From: Candidatus Falkowiibacteriota bacterium
Lineage (GTDB): Bacteria; Patescibacteriota; Patescibacteriia; CAIXNZ01
Direction of reading: 5' to 3'
DNA: 20,558 bases
NCBI GenBank assembly: GCA_903920975.1
Contig: CAIXNZ010000051.1
Span: forward strand, 1-20,558
The first letter of the stretch is position 1, and every line of letters begins with the position of its first letter. This document shows positions 1-5,767 of this stretch, piece by piece. Made by a program: the position numbers and the translations under genes. The notes under the pieces are model-generated. The model did no database searches, was not told where the DNA came from, and was given only the letters and a program-made list of their open reading frames with translations.

Positions 1-108
1 AAACCAGCAGACACGATAAGCATGGGAACGTTAGTAAGGATTTTATCCGGCTTTCAGCTAGATTACTCCTGACTTACGTTTTCTTGTCTGCTGATTCTTG
101 GGAGAAAT
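1..108 (+). ncRNA. 3' part of an unidentified structured transcript
   Basis: No ORF is convincing here. Bases 5-13 (CAGCAGACA) are perfectly complementary to 86-94 (TGTCTGCTG), so the stretch between them could be closed into one domain. A strong terminator hairpin follows directly at 109-141. This fits the 3' end of a plus-strand RNA that begins outside the window. I compared it by memory with tmRNA, RNase P RNA and SRP RNA: TAAGCATG at 18-25 and CCGGCTT at 48-54 recall short pieces of tmRNA and RNase P, but the T-loop, CCA end and ACAGAA-type cores are absent. The identity is left open. Confidence 0.35.
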
Positions 109-141
109 AAAAAATCGTTCCGCGACGCGAAACGATTTTTT
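109..141. terminator. Bidirectional intrinsic terminator
   Basis: Eleven base pairs (109-119 with 131-141) surround the GC-rich centre CCGCGACGCGA. A T-run ends the plus strand (136-141), and the matching A-run gives a T-run on the minus strand. It would end both the plus-strand RNA entering from the left and the VanW gene from the right. Confidence 0.8.
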
Positions 142-153
142 GTTATCTTTTTT

Positions 154-2040
154 CTAATTATTAGTTCCAGCACTGCCGCTTGGTGCCTGGCTATTAGCTC
201 CATTTGTAATATCAACAGCCGGTGGTATGGGCTGAGTCGGTTCTACGCCAATTTCATAAATATTAGGCCAAGGCACATAATGACTACGGAAAGTTTCTTC
301 TTTCTTCTCTCCCGCTGGTGAGGTAATATAGCGATAAAAATAAGCATCAGCGCCGCGTCGGCCTGTTTCCGCTAATTTCTTGTCACCAGGTTTAAGCTTG
401 GGATTTTCCACTAATTTATCAGGGGGCTGGGATGTCCAATTATAAAGTACTGGGTCGGTAATTTCTATTTTGCGTCCATCGCTGGTGCCCCAAAATTCAA
501 AAGATAATTTAGTGCCCTCAATTTTTATCTGCAGCAAAATATTATTACCCGTATCATTTAAAAATCGCAAATCCGGATGCGGTCCATAAATAGTAGCGTC
601 CATACCAAGCGGTTTATAATAAGAAACAATGTAAGAGTGGGGCCGTCTTTCAGTGATTGGCAGACCGCTATATAAAGCTGCTCTAAACACAGTAGTGCCA
701 ATTTGACACAAACCGCCGCCATATTCAGGCAAAGTTCTGTCACCTTTTATTACAAATTCAGGGAAATAACCAGTTGAAGCGTCAACGGGCCCGATAGCAT
801 CAACGATGCTGAATTCTCCTGGCGGTATTATAATACCGTTTAAATGCTCAACGGCATTCTTAATATTTTTTATTCTATTAACATGGCTGCCGGCAAAATC
901 AGAGATGCCAGTGCCGATTAATTCTTTTATGCCATAGGTGTTAGCATCGCTGGTTTTTATTTTTGGCTCGGCTTCTTTGATTATTAAATCAATTTCAGTT
1001 TTTTTGTCATTTATAAAGTCCTGATTTATTTTATCGCTGCTTTGAGCAATATCTAATTCTAAACCAGAAATGCTGGGAGTAAATTCTGTAACTTTATTAT
1101 CAGCAATCACAAATTTTGCATCTGCCGGAGCTATATTTATACTTTGAGAAATACTCGCTAACTTTTCGCTTAATAATATTGGATCAAATTTTATTATCAC
1201 GAGCCCGTCTTTTTTGTCAAAAACAAGCCATTTCCTATATTCATCTCTATAAATAACCCATTTTTTATCATTATTTTTCAGAGTAATATTTTCTGGAGAT
1301 ATAATCTCTTTAACTTGCGCAAGCAAAGCCTCGGCTTCGCTTTTATTTACCGATGGTTCATATAATTTTGTTTTTAAACGTATATCTTCAATAAAATTTA
1401 AATTAATTTTTTGTTTTAACTCGGAAACTGCCCCCTCATAATCCAATGTCAGGCCCGAACTTTCCGGTTCAACGGCGATTTCTCCGTCAGCTAAAAATTT
1501 TAATCTGGCGTTATCACCCGGTTTATCAAAACTGCTAAATTTTTCACTTAATATCTTTACCAACTCATTATCATTGATAGTATCATTAATTGCCAGCTGC
1601 TGATTTTTTAATATAGCTATAATTTGCATGCCTAAATTGGTAAAAGAATCTGCAGAGCGACCATAATTAAAAGCAGTATTCATCATATTATCACCATCAA
1701 AAGTCAATATGGAAAATGCCAAGTCAGGATCAAGCGGAGAGATAACAGTAAAATCTAAATTCAACTTTGTATCTTGATAGTAAAAATTTAGTCCCCGATT
1801 TTTTAAATTATCAATTTGCTGATTTATTTTTTCCCTGGCCTGATCTTTAGTTAAACCGCCCAGGCTTATGCCGTCAATATTAACTCCCAAATAAACCTTA
1901 TCTCTATATAAATATTGGTAGGCAAAAACAGGAGTAATGATTAATAGCAACAAGACAATAAAAAAAATGGTTAATATCACTATTAACCCGTTATTTTTCT
2001 TTTTGGCTAATTTTAGTCCTAAAATTTCTTTAAGTTTCAT
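154..2040 (-). CDS. Membrane-anchored VanW family protein
   Basis: The 628-residue protein starts with a basic cytoplasmic segment and one hydrophobic helix (about residues 18-42), so the rest should lie outside the membrane. Two stretches (about 49-110 and 152-215, e.g. VYLGVNIDGISLGGLT) match the putative peptidoglycan-binding repeats usually found before VanW. The VanW domain lies at about 380-510: it runs from PPGEFSIVDAIGP to the hallmark GGGLCQIGTTVFRAAL near residue 440 and PHSYIVSYY. The C-terminus is a Pro/Ser/Gly/Asn-rich tail. VanW proteins occur in some glycopeptide-resistance clusters, but their activity is unknown and most genomic copies, like this one, have no van neighbours. 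A cell-wall role is inferred from the domains. It lies 28 bp downstream of the small heat-shock gene on the same strand and is probably co-transcribed with it. There is no clear Shine-Dalgarno sequence before the ATG. Confidence 0.9.
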   Translation of the reverse strand: MKLKEILGLKLAKKKNNGLIVILTIFFIVLLLLIITPVFAYQYLYRDKVYLGVNIDGISLGGLTKDQAREKINQQIDNLKNRGLNFYYQDTKLNLDFTVISPLDPDLAFSILTFDGDNMMNTAFNYGRSADSFTNLGMQIIAILKNQQLAINDTINDNELVKILSEKFSSFDKPGDNARLKFLADGEIAVEPESSGLTLDYEGAVSELKQKINLNFIEDIRLKTKLYEPSVNKSEAEALLAQVKEIISPENITLKNNDKKWVIYRDEYRKWLVFDKKDGLVIIKFDPILLSEKLASISQSINIAPADAKFVIADNKVTEFTPSISGLELDIAQSSDKINQDFINDKKTEIDLIIKEAEPKIKTSDANTYGIKELIGTGISDFAGSHVNRIKNIKNAVEHLNGIIIPPGEFSIVDAIGPVDASTGYFPEFVIKGDRTLPEYGGGLCQIGTTVFRAALYSGLPITERRPHSYIVSYYKPLGMDATIYGPHPDLRFLNDTGNNILLQIKIEGTKLSFEFWGTSDGRKIEITDPVLYNWTSQPPDKLVENPKLKPGDKKLAETGRRGADAYFYRYITSPAGEKKEETFRSHYVPWPNIYEIGVEPTQPIPPAVDITNGANSQAPSGSAGTNN

Positions 2041-2068
2041 TGTTCTTGAGAATTTTTAACTAAAAAAT

Positions 2069-2548
2069 TTATTCTTCGTCTATTTTGACCGGAATCATTT
2101 TTGATTTTGGCGCTTTGGGTATAATAATGGTCAAAACCCCATTTTTGAGAGTCGCCTGGATTTTGTCAATCTGGACTTCAAAGGGCAAAATAATTGAACG
2201 TGAAAATCCGCCCCAAAAGCATTCCTTATAAAGATAATCAGCGCCTTCATCTTCGACAGCCTGTTCCCTTTTACCGCGGATTGTTAATAAATCATTATGA
2301 ATATATATTTCCAATTCTTCGGGCTTAACACCGGCGATTGTTGATTTAACCACTAAATTATCGCCAGCTTGATAAACGTCTATTGAGAGCTGGCCTTCAT
2401 AATCTTCGGAAAACCATTGCTCTTCATCATTTATATTTGATTTATTGGGCAAAGCCAAAGAATTGCGATCACTTTTTAGATCACTTTCCAAATCGCCTCT
2501 TAATTCGTCTAGGCTCGTAAAAAATATTGGTGTCTTGTCTTGCGCCAT
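2069..2548 (-). CDS. Small heat-shock protein (Hsp20/alpha-crystallin family)
   Basis: This 159-residue protein has an alpha-crystallin domain at about 58-150. The domain opens with LSIDVYQAGDNLVVKSTIAG, continues through the beta-strand LEIYIHNDLLTIRGKR, and ends with the typical GVLTIIIPKAPKS. The N-terminal arm of about 55 residues is polar and charged, and the C-terminus carries an I-x-V motif (MIPVKI) of the type that docks onto neighbouring subunits. Members are ATP-independent holdases that bind unfolding proteins as oligomers. The gene is first of a likely two-gene unit with the VanW gene. A TATAAT-like -10 lies just upstream in the A/T-rich stretch around 2572-2582; no CIRCE-type operator was seen. 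Confidence 0.93.
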   Translation of the reverse strand: MAQDKTPIFFTSLDELRGDLESDLKSDRNSLALPNKSNINDEEQWFSEDYEGQLSIDVYQAGDNLVVKSTIAGVKPEELEIYIHNDLLTIRGKREQAVEDEGADYLYKECFWGGFSRSIILPFEVQIDKIQATLKNGVLTIIIPKAPKSKMIPVKIDEE

Positions 2549-2737
2549 TTAATTAATAATTTTAGTTCTTATATTATTATAATAAAAAAATTGCAAACAA
2601 GCAAATAGCCAAACTGTGTTAATCGAAACAAACAATTTCCAAAAATATGCTTAACTTAGTTAAATTTGCATCAATCAATTGTCAAAATTTCCTGACAATC
2701 TTATCAACAACTTGGCCTGCAAAAAAGTCAAAAATGT

Positions 2738-2745
2738 GTTATAAT
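2738..2745 (+). promoter_or_regulatory. Extended -10 promoter
   Basis: The -10 hexamer TATAAT (2740-2745) is preceded by TG plus one base, an extended -10. The -35 (CTGCAA at 2717-2722, 17-bp spacer) is weak. Transcription would start near 2752 and run through the gene-free stretch to the terminator at 3209-3240. Confidence 0.6.
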
Positions 2746-2751
2746 ATAATT

Positions 2752-3240
2752 AACAACCTGGTTCTTTACATCCTTTTTTAGGCTTTGGCCATGATATACG
2801 GGAAAAGAAAAAAAGCGGAACTGCAACAAAAAAACAAATTTCTAAAGTACAAGGAGATTAGATGCAATGTTTGTCTTATTGCCTTGGATACTGGCTAACA
2901 TGCTTGGCAGACAAAAAAATAATTTCAACAGGGGGAATTTGCTAAGCTTTGTTTCTATGCGCAGATATTTTCTGCGGCCAGTTGCTCATTGTGAAGCCGG
3001 CGGCTAGCAAGAGTTCAATAAGAACTCCTAGGGTCGCTTGTTTCATTGTATCTAAAAAATTGACTTTATTGTTGACTTGCTAAAAAATTATCCGCACTAT
3101 GAACATTTTTCTGACCCAAAAAGTTTATGAATTTAAATTTCTCGAAAAGAATCAAAGAATCGTCTGTCTAAATTTATAAATAGGTCTCGGCTCTAAAAAA
3201 GTAAGTACAAACCCAAAGAAATTATTCTTTGGGTTTTTTA
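2752..3240 (+). ncRNA. Unidentified transcription unit (structured RNA or small-peptide mRNA)
   Basis: This gene-free stretch is bounded by an extended -10 promoter and a perfect terminator. It contains clear local hairpins: 2960-2976 (CGCAGA/TCTGCG, loop TATTT) and 3011-3027 (GAGTTC/GAACTC, loop AATAA). A good Shine-Dalgarno AAGGAG (2851-2856) precedes two overlapping reading frames. ATG 2862-2864, at ideal spacing, gives 27 residues (MQCLSYCLGYWLTCLADKKI...) ending at 2945. ATG 2867-2869 gives 46 residues (MFVLLPWILANMLGRQKNNF...) ending at 3007, with a hydrophobic start and basic middle. Neither resembles a protein I know. No tmRNA, RNase P, 6S or SRP core was recognised. The sequence before the promoter (2549-2737) is plain A/T-rich DNA with no feature seen. 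Confidence 0.45.
3209..3240 (+). terminator. Intrinsic terminator
   Basis: A perfect 12-bp stem (3209-3220 with 3225-3236, AAACCCAAAGAA/TTCTTTGGGTTT) with a four-base loop ATTA is followed by T's on the plus strand. It ends the plus-strand unit from 2752. On the minus strand it sits immediately behind the TrmB-like gene but has only a short T-run. Confidence 0.85.
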
Positions 3241-4011
3241 TTCGCTTAATTCAATTTTATATGGTTCAGCGCCCTGCCAAGCCAATTCAAACATTACTTT
3301 TAAACCACCGACAATTGCTTGGTTGCCTATAATCAAACCTGTAAAATTATCTTTTAAAGAAAGCAGGGCGACTTTATCATTATAGAATACTGCCTCTGCT
3401 TGAAGCGGAAATTTATCACCGGGTAAATATCTTTTTTCTTCGAGCCAAAGCTTAGGTGCGCTAGGAATTGAAATTTTTGAGTCAAATACTATTATTGATC
3501 TGGTTTTTATTTTTCGTCTGTATAAAGTTTTACGATGATCGTGTTGGGTGAGTGGAAAAAATTCTAACGCCATATTTAGGTTATAAATTTCATCGATTGC
3601 TTTAGCGTTCGAACGAGCAATATCTTTTTGGATTAATTCCACACTTGCTCTCCCTTCAAAAAATTTTATATCCGCTTTCTTACTGGTAAGCTTTTCCAGC
3701 ATAGCCAATTCCGGTAAAATTATTTTGGCGCGATGTATCCTGCTTTCAATCTCTGACTTTTGCTTTTCTAATAAACTAATAATTTGAGCCGGACTTTCAA
3801 TCGCATAATGTCTCTTTTTTTGCTTGATTAAACTGTTAACCAATCCTCGTTTTAACAAACTTTCTAAAATAACGTAGGAAGTCGCCCGATTAATCGCCGC
3901 CCTAATGGCTAATTGCTGCGGTGTGGCCTCGCCCATTTCTGATAAAGCGGCGTAGACCTTGGCTTCCTTGTCAGTCAGGCCAAGATCCTTTAGATGTTTT
4001 ACTAAAAGCAT
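3238..4011 (-). CDS. TrmB-type transcriptional regulator
   Basis: The 257-residue protein begins with a winged helix-turn-helix typical of TrmB/sugar-sensing regulators: LGLTDKEAKVYAALSEMGEA (residues 10-29), then PQQLAIRAAINRATSYVILESLLKRGLV and a wing ending in KKRHYAIESP (to about 74). A helical linker (about 75-105, QKSEIESRIHRAKIILPEL) would form the dimer coiled coil. The C-terminal half (about 112-257) is a mixed alpha/beta effector-like domain with no ligand signature I can name. The gene starts 9 bp after the stop of the methyltransferase gene with no Shine-Dalgarno, so the two form an operon. Whether it regulates that operon or a distant target cannot be told. Confidence 0.8.
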   Translation of the reverse strand: MLLVKHLKDLGLTDKEAKVYAALSEMGEATPQQLAIRAAINRATSYVILESLLKRGLVNSLIKQKKRHYAIESPAQIISLLEKQKSEIESRIHRAKIILPELAMLEKLTSKKADIKFFEGRASVELIQKDIARSNAKAIDEIYNLNMALEFFPLTQHDHRKTLYRRKIKTRSIIVFDSKISIPSAPKLWLEEKRYLPGDKFPLQAEAVFYNDKVALLSLKDNFTGLIIGNQAIVGGLKVMFELAWQGAEPYKIELSE

Positions 4012-4020
4012 ATTATTATA

Positions 4021-4578
4021 TTATAATTTTTGATAAATATAAATTGTATCATTGGTGCTGATATGCTTGATTGTTTCATTAAAACCTTGAGTATCTTCAA
4101 CTGAAAACATATAACTGATAATTCTGCTTTTGGCTTTCAATAATTTAAATTTTGGGGTTAAAAGCCTGAGCGCCGTTGGTGTTAAAAAACAAAAAATCAC
4201 ATCAAAAGATGCGATGTCAGCATTAAAAAAATCCTGATTTACAATTTGTATCCTTTTGTTAATAAAGGGATGGAATAAAAGTCTTAATTTTGTTACGAGA
4301 CGAAGAAAAAATGACCTGTCAATACCAATAATCAAATTAGCCTTATATTTTTTAGCAGTTGGAATCACGATTCTGCCAGTACCCGAACCCAAATCAACCA
4401 CTCTTTCGCCCGGTTTAATCTCGGCTAATTTTATCATCTGCTTTATAATCCTGCGCGGCGTAGGCACATAAGGAACAGTATTCCTAAAGCTGACCATAAT
4501 AAAAGCCAGATAGCCCAAGATGGCCAAGATGCCAAATAAAAATATGTATTGCAATACGAATAAAATCGTAATAATCAT
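4021..4578 (-). CDS. Membrane-anchored class I SAM-dependent methyltransferase
   Basis: The 185-residue protein has one N-terminal transmembrane helix (about residues 3-29) followed by PYVPTPRRIIKQMIKLAEI. SAM-binding motif I is VVDLGSGTGRIVI (60-72), an acidic residue ends the next strand (IIGID), and FFNADIASFDVIFCFLTP supplies the later core strand. This layout (short membrane anchor, P-Y-V-P-T/S segment, DLGSGTGRIV, then DVIF-x-FL-x-P) matches my memory of the FAM173/ATPSCKMT lysine methyltransferase family, whose eukaryotic members modify mitochondrial proteins such as the ATP synthase c-subunit. The substrate here is unknown. The gene is first in an operon with the TrmB-type regulator and has an extended -10 promoter at 4601-4609. 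Confidence 0.75.
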   Translation of the reverse strand: MIITILFVLQYIFLFGILAILGYLAFIMVSFRNTVPYVPTPRRIIKQMIKLAEIKPGERVVDLGSGTGRIVIPTAKKYKANLIIGIDRSFFLRLVTKLRLLFHPFINKRIQIVNQDFFNADIASFDVIFCFLTPTALRLLTPKFKLLKAKSRIISYMFSVEDTQGFNETIKHISTNDTIYIYQKL

Positions 4579-4600
4579 ACCCCCTGTTTAATTTACCTTA

Positions 4601-4609
4601 ATTATAGCA
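4601..4609 (-). promoter_or_regulatory. Extended -10 promoter of the methyltransferase-trmB operon
   Basis: Read on the minus strand, TGC is followed by TATAAT (ATTATA at 4601-4606 on plus). No good -35 is seen, as expected for an extended -10. The start codon lies about 23 bases downstream behind CAGGGGG, a weak Shine-Dalgarno. Confidence 0.55.
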
Positions 4610-4639
4610 AAAAATTATGGCATTGGCGATTTATTGAGG

Positions 4640-4668
4640 TTGACTAAAAAACTTTTTTATGTTAAAAT
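4640..4668 (+). promoter_or_regulatory. Promoter of the tRNA-Arg unit
   Basis: TTGACT (4640-4645) and TAAAAT (4663-4668) are separated by exactly 17 bp, with TG one base before the -10. Transcription should start near 4675, so the leader would contain the split tRNA copy and the double palindrome. Confidence 0.7.
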
Positions 4669-4715
4669 TTCTATATCTTTTTACAATTGTTAATTGTTAA
4701 TTGATAATTGTATTA

Positions 4716-4765
4716 GCACCCATAGCTTCCGCCGAAGGCGGATCCGCCTCTGGCGGACAACTGGA
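4716..4765 (+). repeat. Partial copy of the tRNA-Arg 5' end, interrupted
   Basis: Bases 4716-4727 (GCACCCATAGCT) and 4758-4765 (CAACTGGA) together spell GCACCCATAGCTCAACTGGA, the first 20 bases of the intact tRNA-Arg gene at 4783. They are split by the 30-bp palindromic element at 4728-4757. Similarity stops at the end of the 20 bases, so the rest of the tRNA is missing and no functional tRNA can be made. No target-site duplication is seen at the junctions. Confidence 0.8.
4728..4757. repeat. 30-bp double palindromic repeat element
   Basis: Two 15-bp units stand head to tail: TCCGCCGAAGGCGGA (4728-4742) and TCCGCCTCTGGCGGA (4743-4757). Each is a hairpin with a TCCGCC/GGCGGA stem and a three-base loop (GAA, TCT). 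The element is very GC-rich against its AT-rich surroundings. Its position, exactly inside an otherwise colinear tRNA fragment, marks it as an insertion rather than native sequence. From memory, TCCGCC-n-GGCGGA palindromes are scattered through some Parcubacteria genomes; this was not checked. Confidence 0.75.
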
Positions 4766-4782
4766 ATACTAAATTAAAATAC

Positions 4783-4856
4783 GCACCCATAGCTCAACTG
4801 GATAGAGTGCTTGGCTTCGAACCAAGAGGTTGAGGGTTCGACTCCTTCTGGGTGCA
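4783..4856 (+). tRNA. tRNA-Arg (anticodon TCG)
   Basis: A full cloverleaf can be drawn. The acceptor is GCACCCA (4783-4789) with TGGGTGC (4849-4855) and discriminator A4856. The D-arm is GCTC...GAG, the anticodon stem CTTGG/CCAAG has loop CTTCGAA and anticodon TCG (reads CGA and probably other CGN codons), and the T-arm is GAGGG-TTCGACT-CCTTC. CCA is not encoded, so the CCA-adding enzyme is needed, unlike the neighbouring tRNA-Lys. Confidence 0.95.
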
Positions 4857-4894
4857 CAAAAAATAAAATTTAAAAAATCAGTAAATGGGTCGCA

Positions 4895-4991
4895 CCCCGA
4901 TAAAAGCTTATGAGGCAATGCGCCTGAGCATATTTGCAGTTAATAATGAAACACGAAATCCAGCTAAAATAATCACAAGCTTTTATCGGGG
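4895..4991. repeat. 15-bp inverted repeat running into tRNA-Lys
   Basis: CCCCGATAAAAGCTT (4895-4909) is the exact reverse complement of AAGCTTTTATCGGGG (4977-4991). The arms are 67 bp apart, and the right arm includes the first three bases of tRNA-Lys. In the precursor RNA the arms could form a long stem that ties up the tRNA 5' end; as DNA, they could be the ends of a small inserted element. Inside lies a small hairpin AGGC-AATGC-GCCT and the 10-mer ACACGAAATC (4951-4960), which recurs at 9065-9074. Confidence 0.8.
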
Positions 4992-5064
4992 CGCATAGCT
5001 CAGTCGGTAGAGCAGTTGCCTCTTAAGCAATTGGTCGCAGGTTCGAGTCCTGCTGCGCCCACCA
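4989..5064 (+). tRNA. tRNA-Lys (anticodon CTT)
   Basis: The acceptor stem is GGGCGCA (4989-4995) with TGCGCCC (5054-5060), discriminator A5061, and an encoded CCA at 5062-5064. The D-arm is GCTC-AGTCGGTA-GAGC. The anticodon stem GTTGC/GCAAT closes with one G-T pair around loop CTCTTAA, giving anticodon CTT (AAG codons). The T-arm is GCAGG-TTCGAGT-CCTGC. It is probably transcribed with the downstream small ORF up to the terminator at 5196-5227; no separate promoter was identified. Confidence 0.95.
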
Positions 5065-5101
5065 ACATAATTCATAATTCTAAATTCATAATTATTTTTT
5101 T

Positions 5102-5194
5102 ATGGCTAAAGGAAAAAAAATAACCACGGGCATTCATTTGCCAAAGTTGAAATGGCGTGAAAGAAAAGCTGGACGATTGGTAAAACAGCACTAA
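5102..5194 (+). CDS. Small basic protein of unknown function (30 residues)
   Basis: An ATG-to-TAA frame encodes MAKGKKITTGIHLPKLKWRE followed by RKAGRLVKQH. Ten of the 30 residues are Lys or Arg and only one is acidic, the composition of a ribosome- or nucleic-acid-binding peptide. It sits 37 bp after tRNA-Lys and ends two bases before the A-run of a strong terminator, so it would be the last gene of the tRNA transcript. No Shine-Dalgarno sequence precedes it, but that is true of most genes here. I do not recognise the family. Its composition and neat fit between tRNA and terminator favour a real gene, but it could be chance. Confidence 0.45.
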   Translation: MAKGKKITTGIHLPKLKWRERKAGRLVKQH

Positions 5195-5195
5195 A

Positions 5196-5227
5196 AAAAA
5201 TCCGCTCTTGTACTGAGCGGTTTTTTT
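5196..5227 (+). terminator. Intrinsic terminator of the tRNA-Lys unit
   Basis: CCGCTC (5202-5207) pairs with GAGCGG (5215-5220) around a seven-base loop, flanked by an A-run and followed by seven T's. Confidence 0.85.
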
Positions 5228-5243
5228 ATTTATATTGAATGAT

Positions 5244-5711
5244 ATGGATTACAAATTTAATTACACAACCAATCTTTGTTATTTGCTTAATAACCAAAAC
5301 CAAGTCCTTTTAATTATGAAGAAAAAAGGTTTTGGTGTAGGCAAATGGAATGGACCAGGAGGTAAGGTTAAGCTCGGCGAAAACCCGGAACAATCGGCAA
5401 TGCGAGAAGTTGAAGAAGAAACCGGTTATCAACCAGCCAATTTGCAAAATCTTGGCTTTATTGAATTTATTTGGCCACATAAGGAAGAATATAATCAGAT
5501 CTGTCATATTTTTATTACTAAAAATTTTAACGGTGAACTTTGTGAATGTGAAGAATGTTTGCCGCAGTGGTGGGATATTAATAAAATTCCTTTGGACAAA
5601 ATGTGGCCTGACGATATTTATTGGTTACCAGACGCATTAGCTGGCAAAGAAACAAGATACAGATTCTTTTTTGATGAAAATAATAATTATCTGAAACACG
5701 AAAAAATATAA
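5244..5711 (+). CDS. MTH1-like Nudix hydrolase (oxidised purine nucleotide diphosphatase)
   Basis: This 155-residue protein carries a complete Nudix box: G40, E46 and R54-E55-V56-E57-E58-E59-T60-G61 (GGKVKLGENPEQSAMREVEE, then ETGY). Around it are features of the MTH1/NUDT1 subgroup: MKKKGFGVGKWNGPGGK before the box and a C-terminal W-W-D...PLDKMWPDDIYWLP, closely like the MTH1 region that binds the purine base. Members hydrolyse 8-oxo-dGTP and 2-hydroxy-dATP to monophosphates and so keep damaged bases out of DNA. I start at ATG 5244; an upstream TTG (5235) in frame would add three residues. No Shine-Dalgarno is visible. It stands alone between two terminators, and its promoter is probably in the short T-rich gap or shared with the tRNA unit. 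Confidence 0.9.
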   Translation: MDYKFNYTTNLCYLLNNQNQVLLIMKKKGFGVGKWNGPGGKVKLGENPEQSAMREVEEETGYQPANLQNLGFIEFIWPHKEEYNQICHIFITKNFNGELCECEECLPQWWDINKIPLDKMWPDDIYWLPDALAGKETRYRFFFDENNNYLKHEKI

Positions 5712-5719
5712 AAAGAAAA

Positions 5720-5751
5720 ATCCCCGCCCAGGTATAAACCCGAGCGGGGAT
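5720..5751. terminator. Shared terminator between convergent genes
   Basis: ATCCCCGC (5720-5727) pairs with GCGGGGAT (5744-5751). A second small stem GGT/ACC lies inside the loop. It is flanked by A's on the left and T's on the right and can end the Nudix gene (plus) and the gene at 5768-6394 (minus). Confidence 0.8.
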
Positions 5752-5767
5752 AAATTTTACTTTTACT

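Noticed and set aside
1..108. tmRNA or RNase P RNA 3' end
   Set aside because: Only 7-8-base similarities are present; no T-loop/CCA or conserved P4 core is seen.
154..2040. Vancomycin resistance gene
   Set aside because: VanW-domain proteins are common outside resistance clusters and no vanHAX-like gene is present.
2701..2709. DnaA-box-like TTATCAACA
   Set aside because: A single imperfect site with no cluster, no AT-rich repeat array of origin type and no dnaA/dnaN nearby.
4728..4757. Transcription terminator upstream of tRNA-Arg
   Set aside because: The hairpins have no T-run behind them, and the split tRNA copy around them explains the site better as an insertion.
5310..5640. Frames overlapping the Nudix gene on both strands
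   Set aside because: The Nudix frame has a full catalytic motif and family-wide similarity; the others are shadows.
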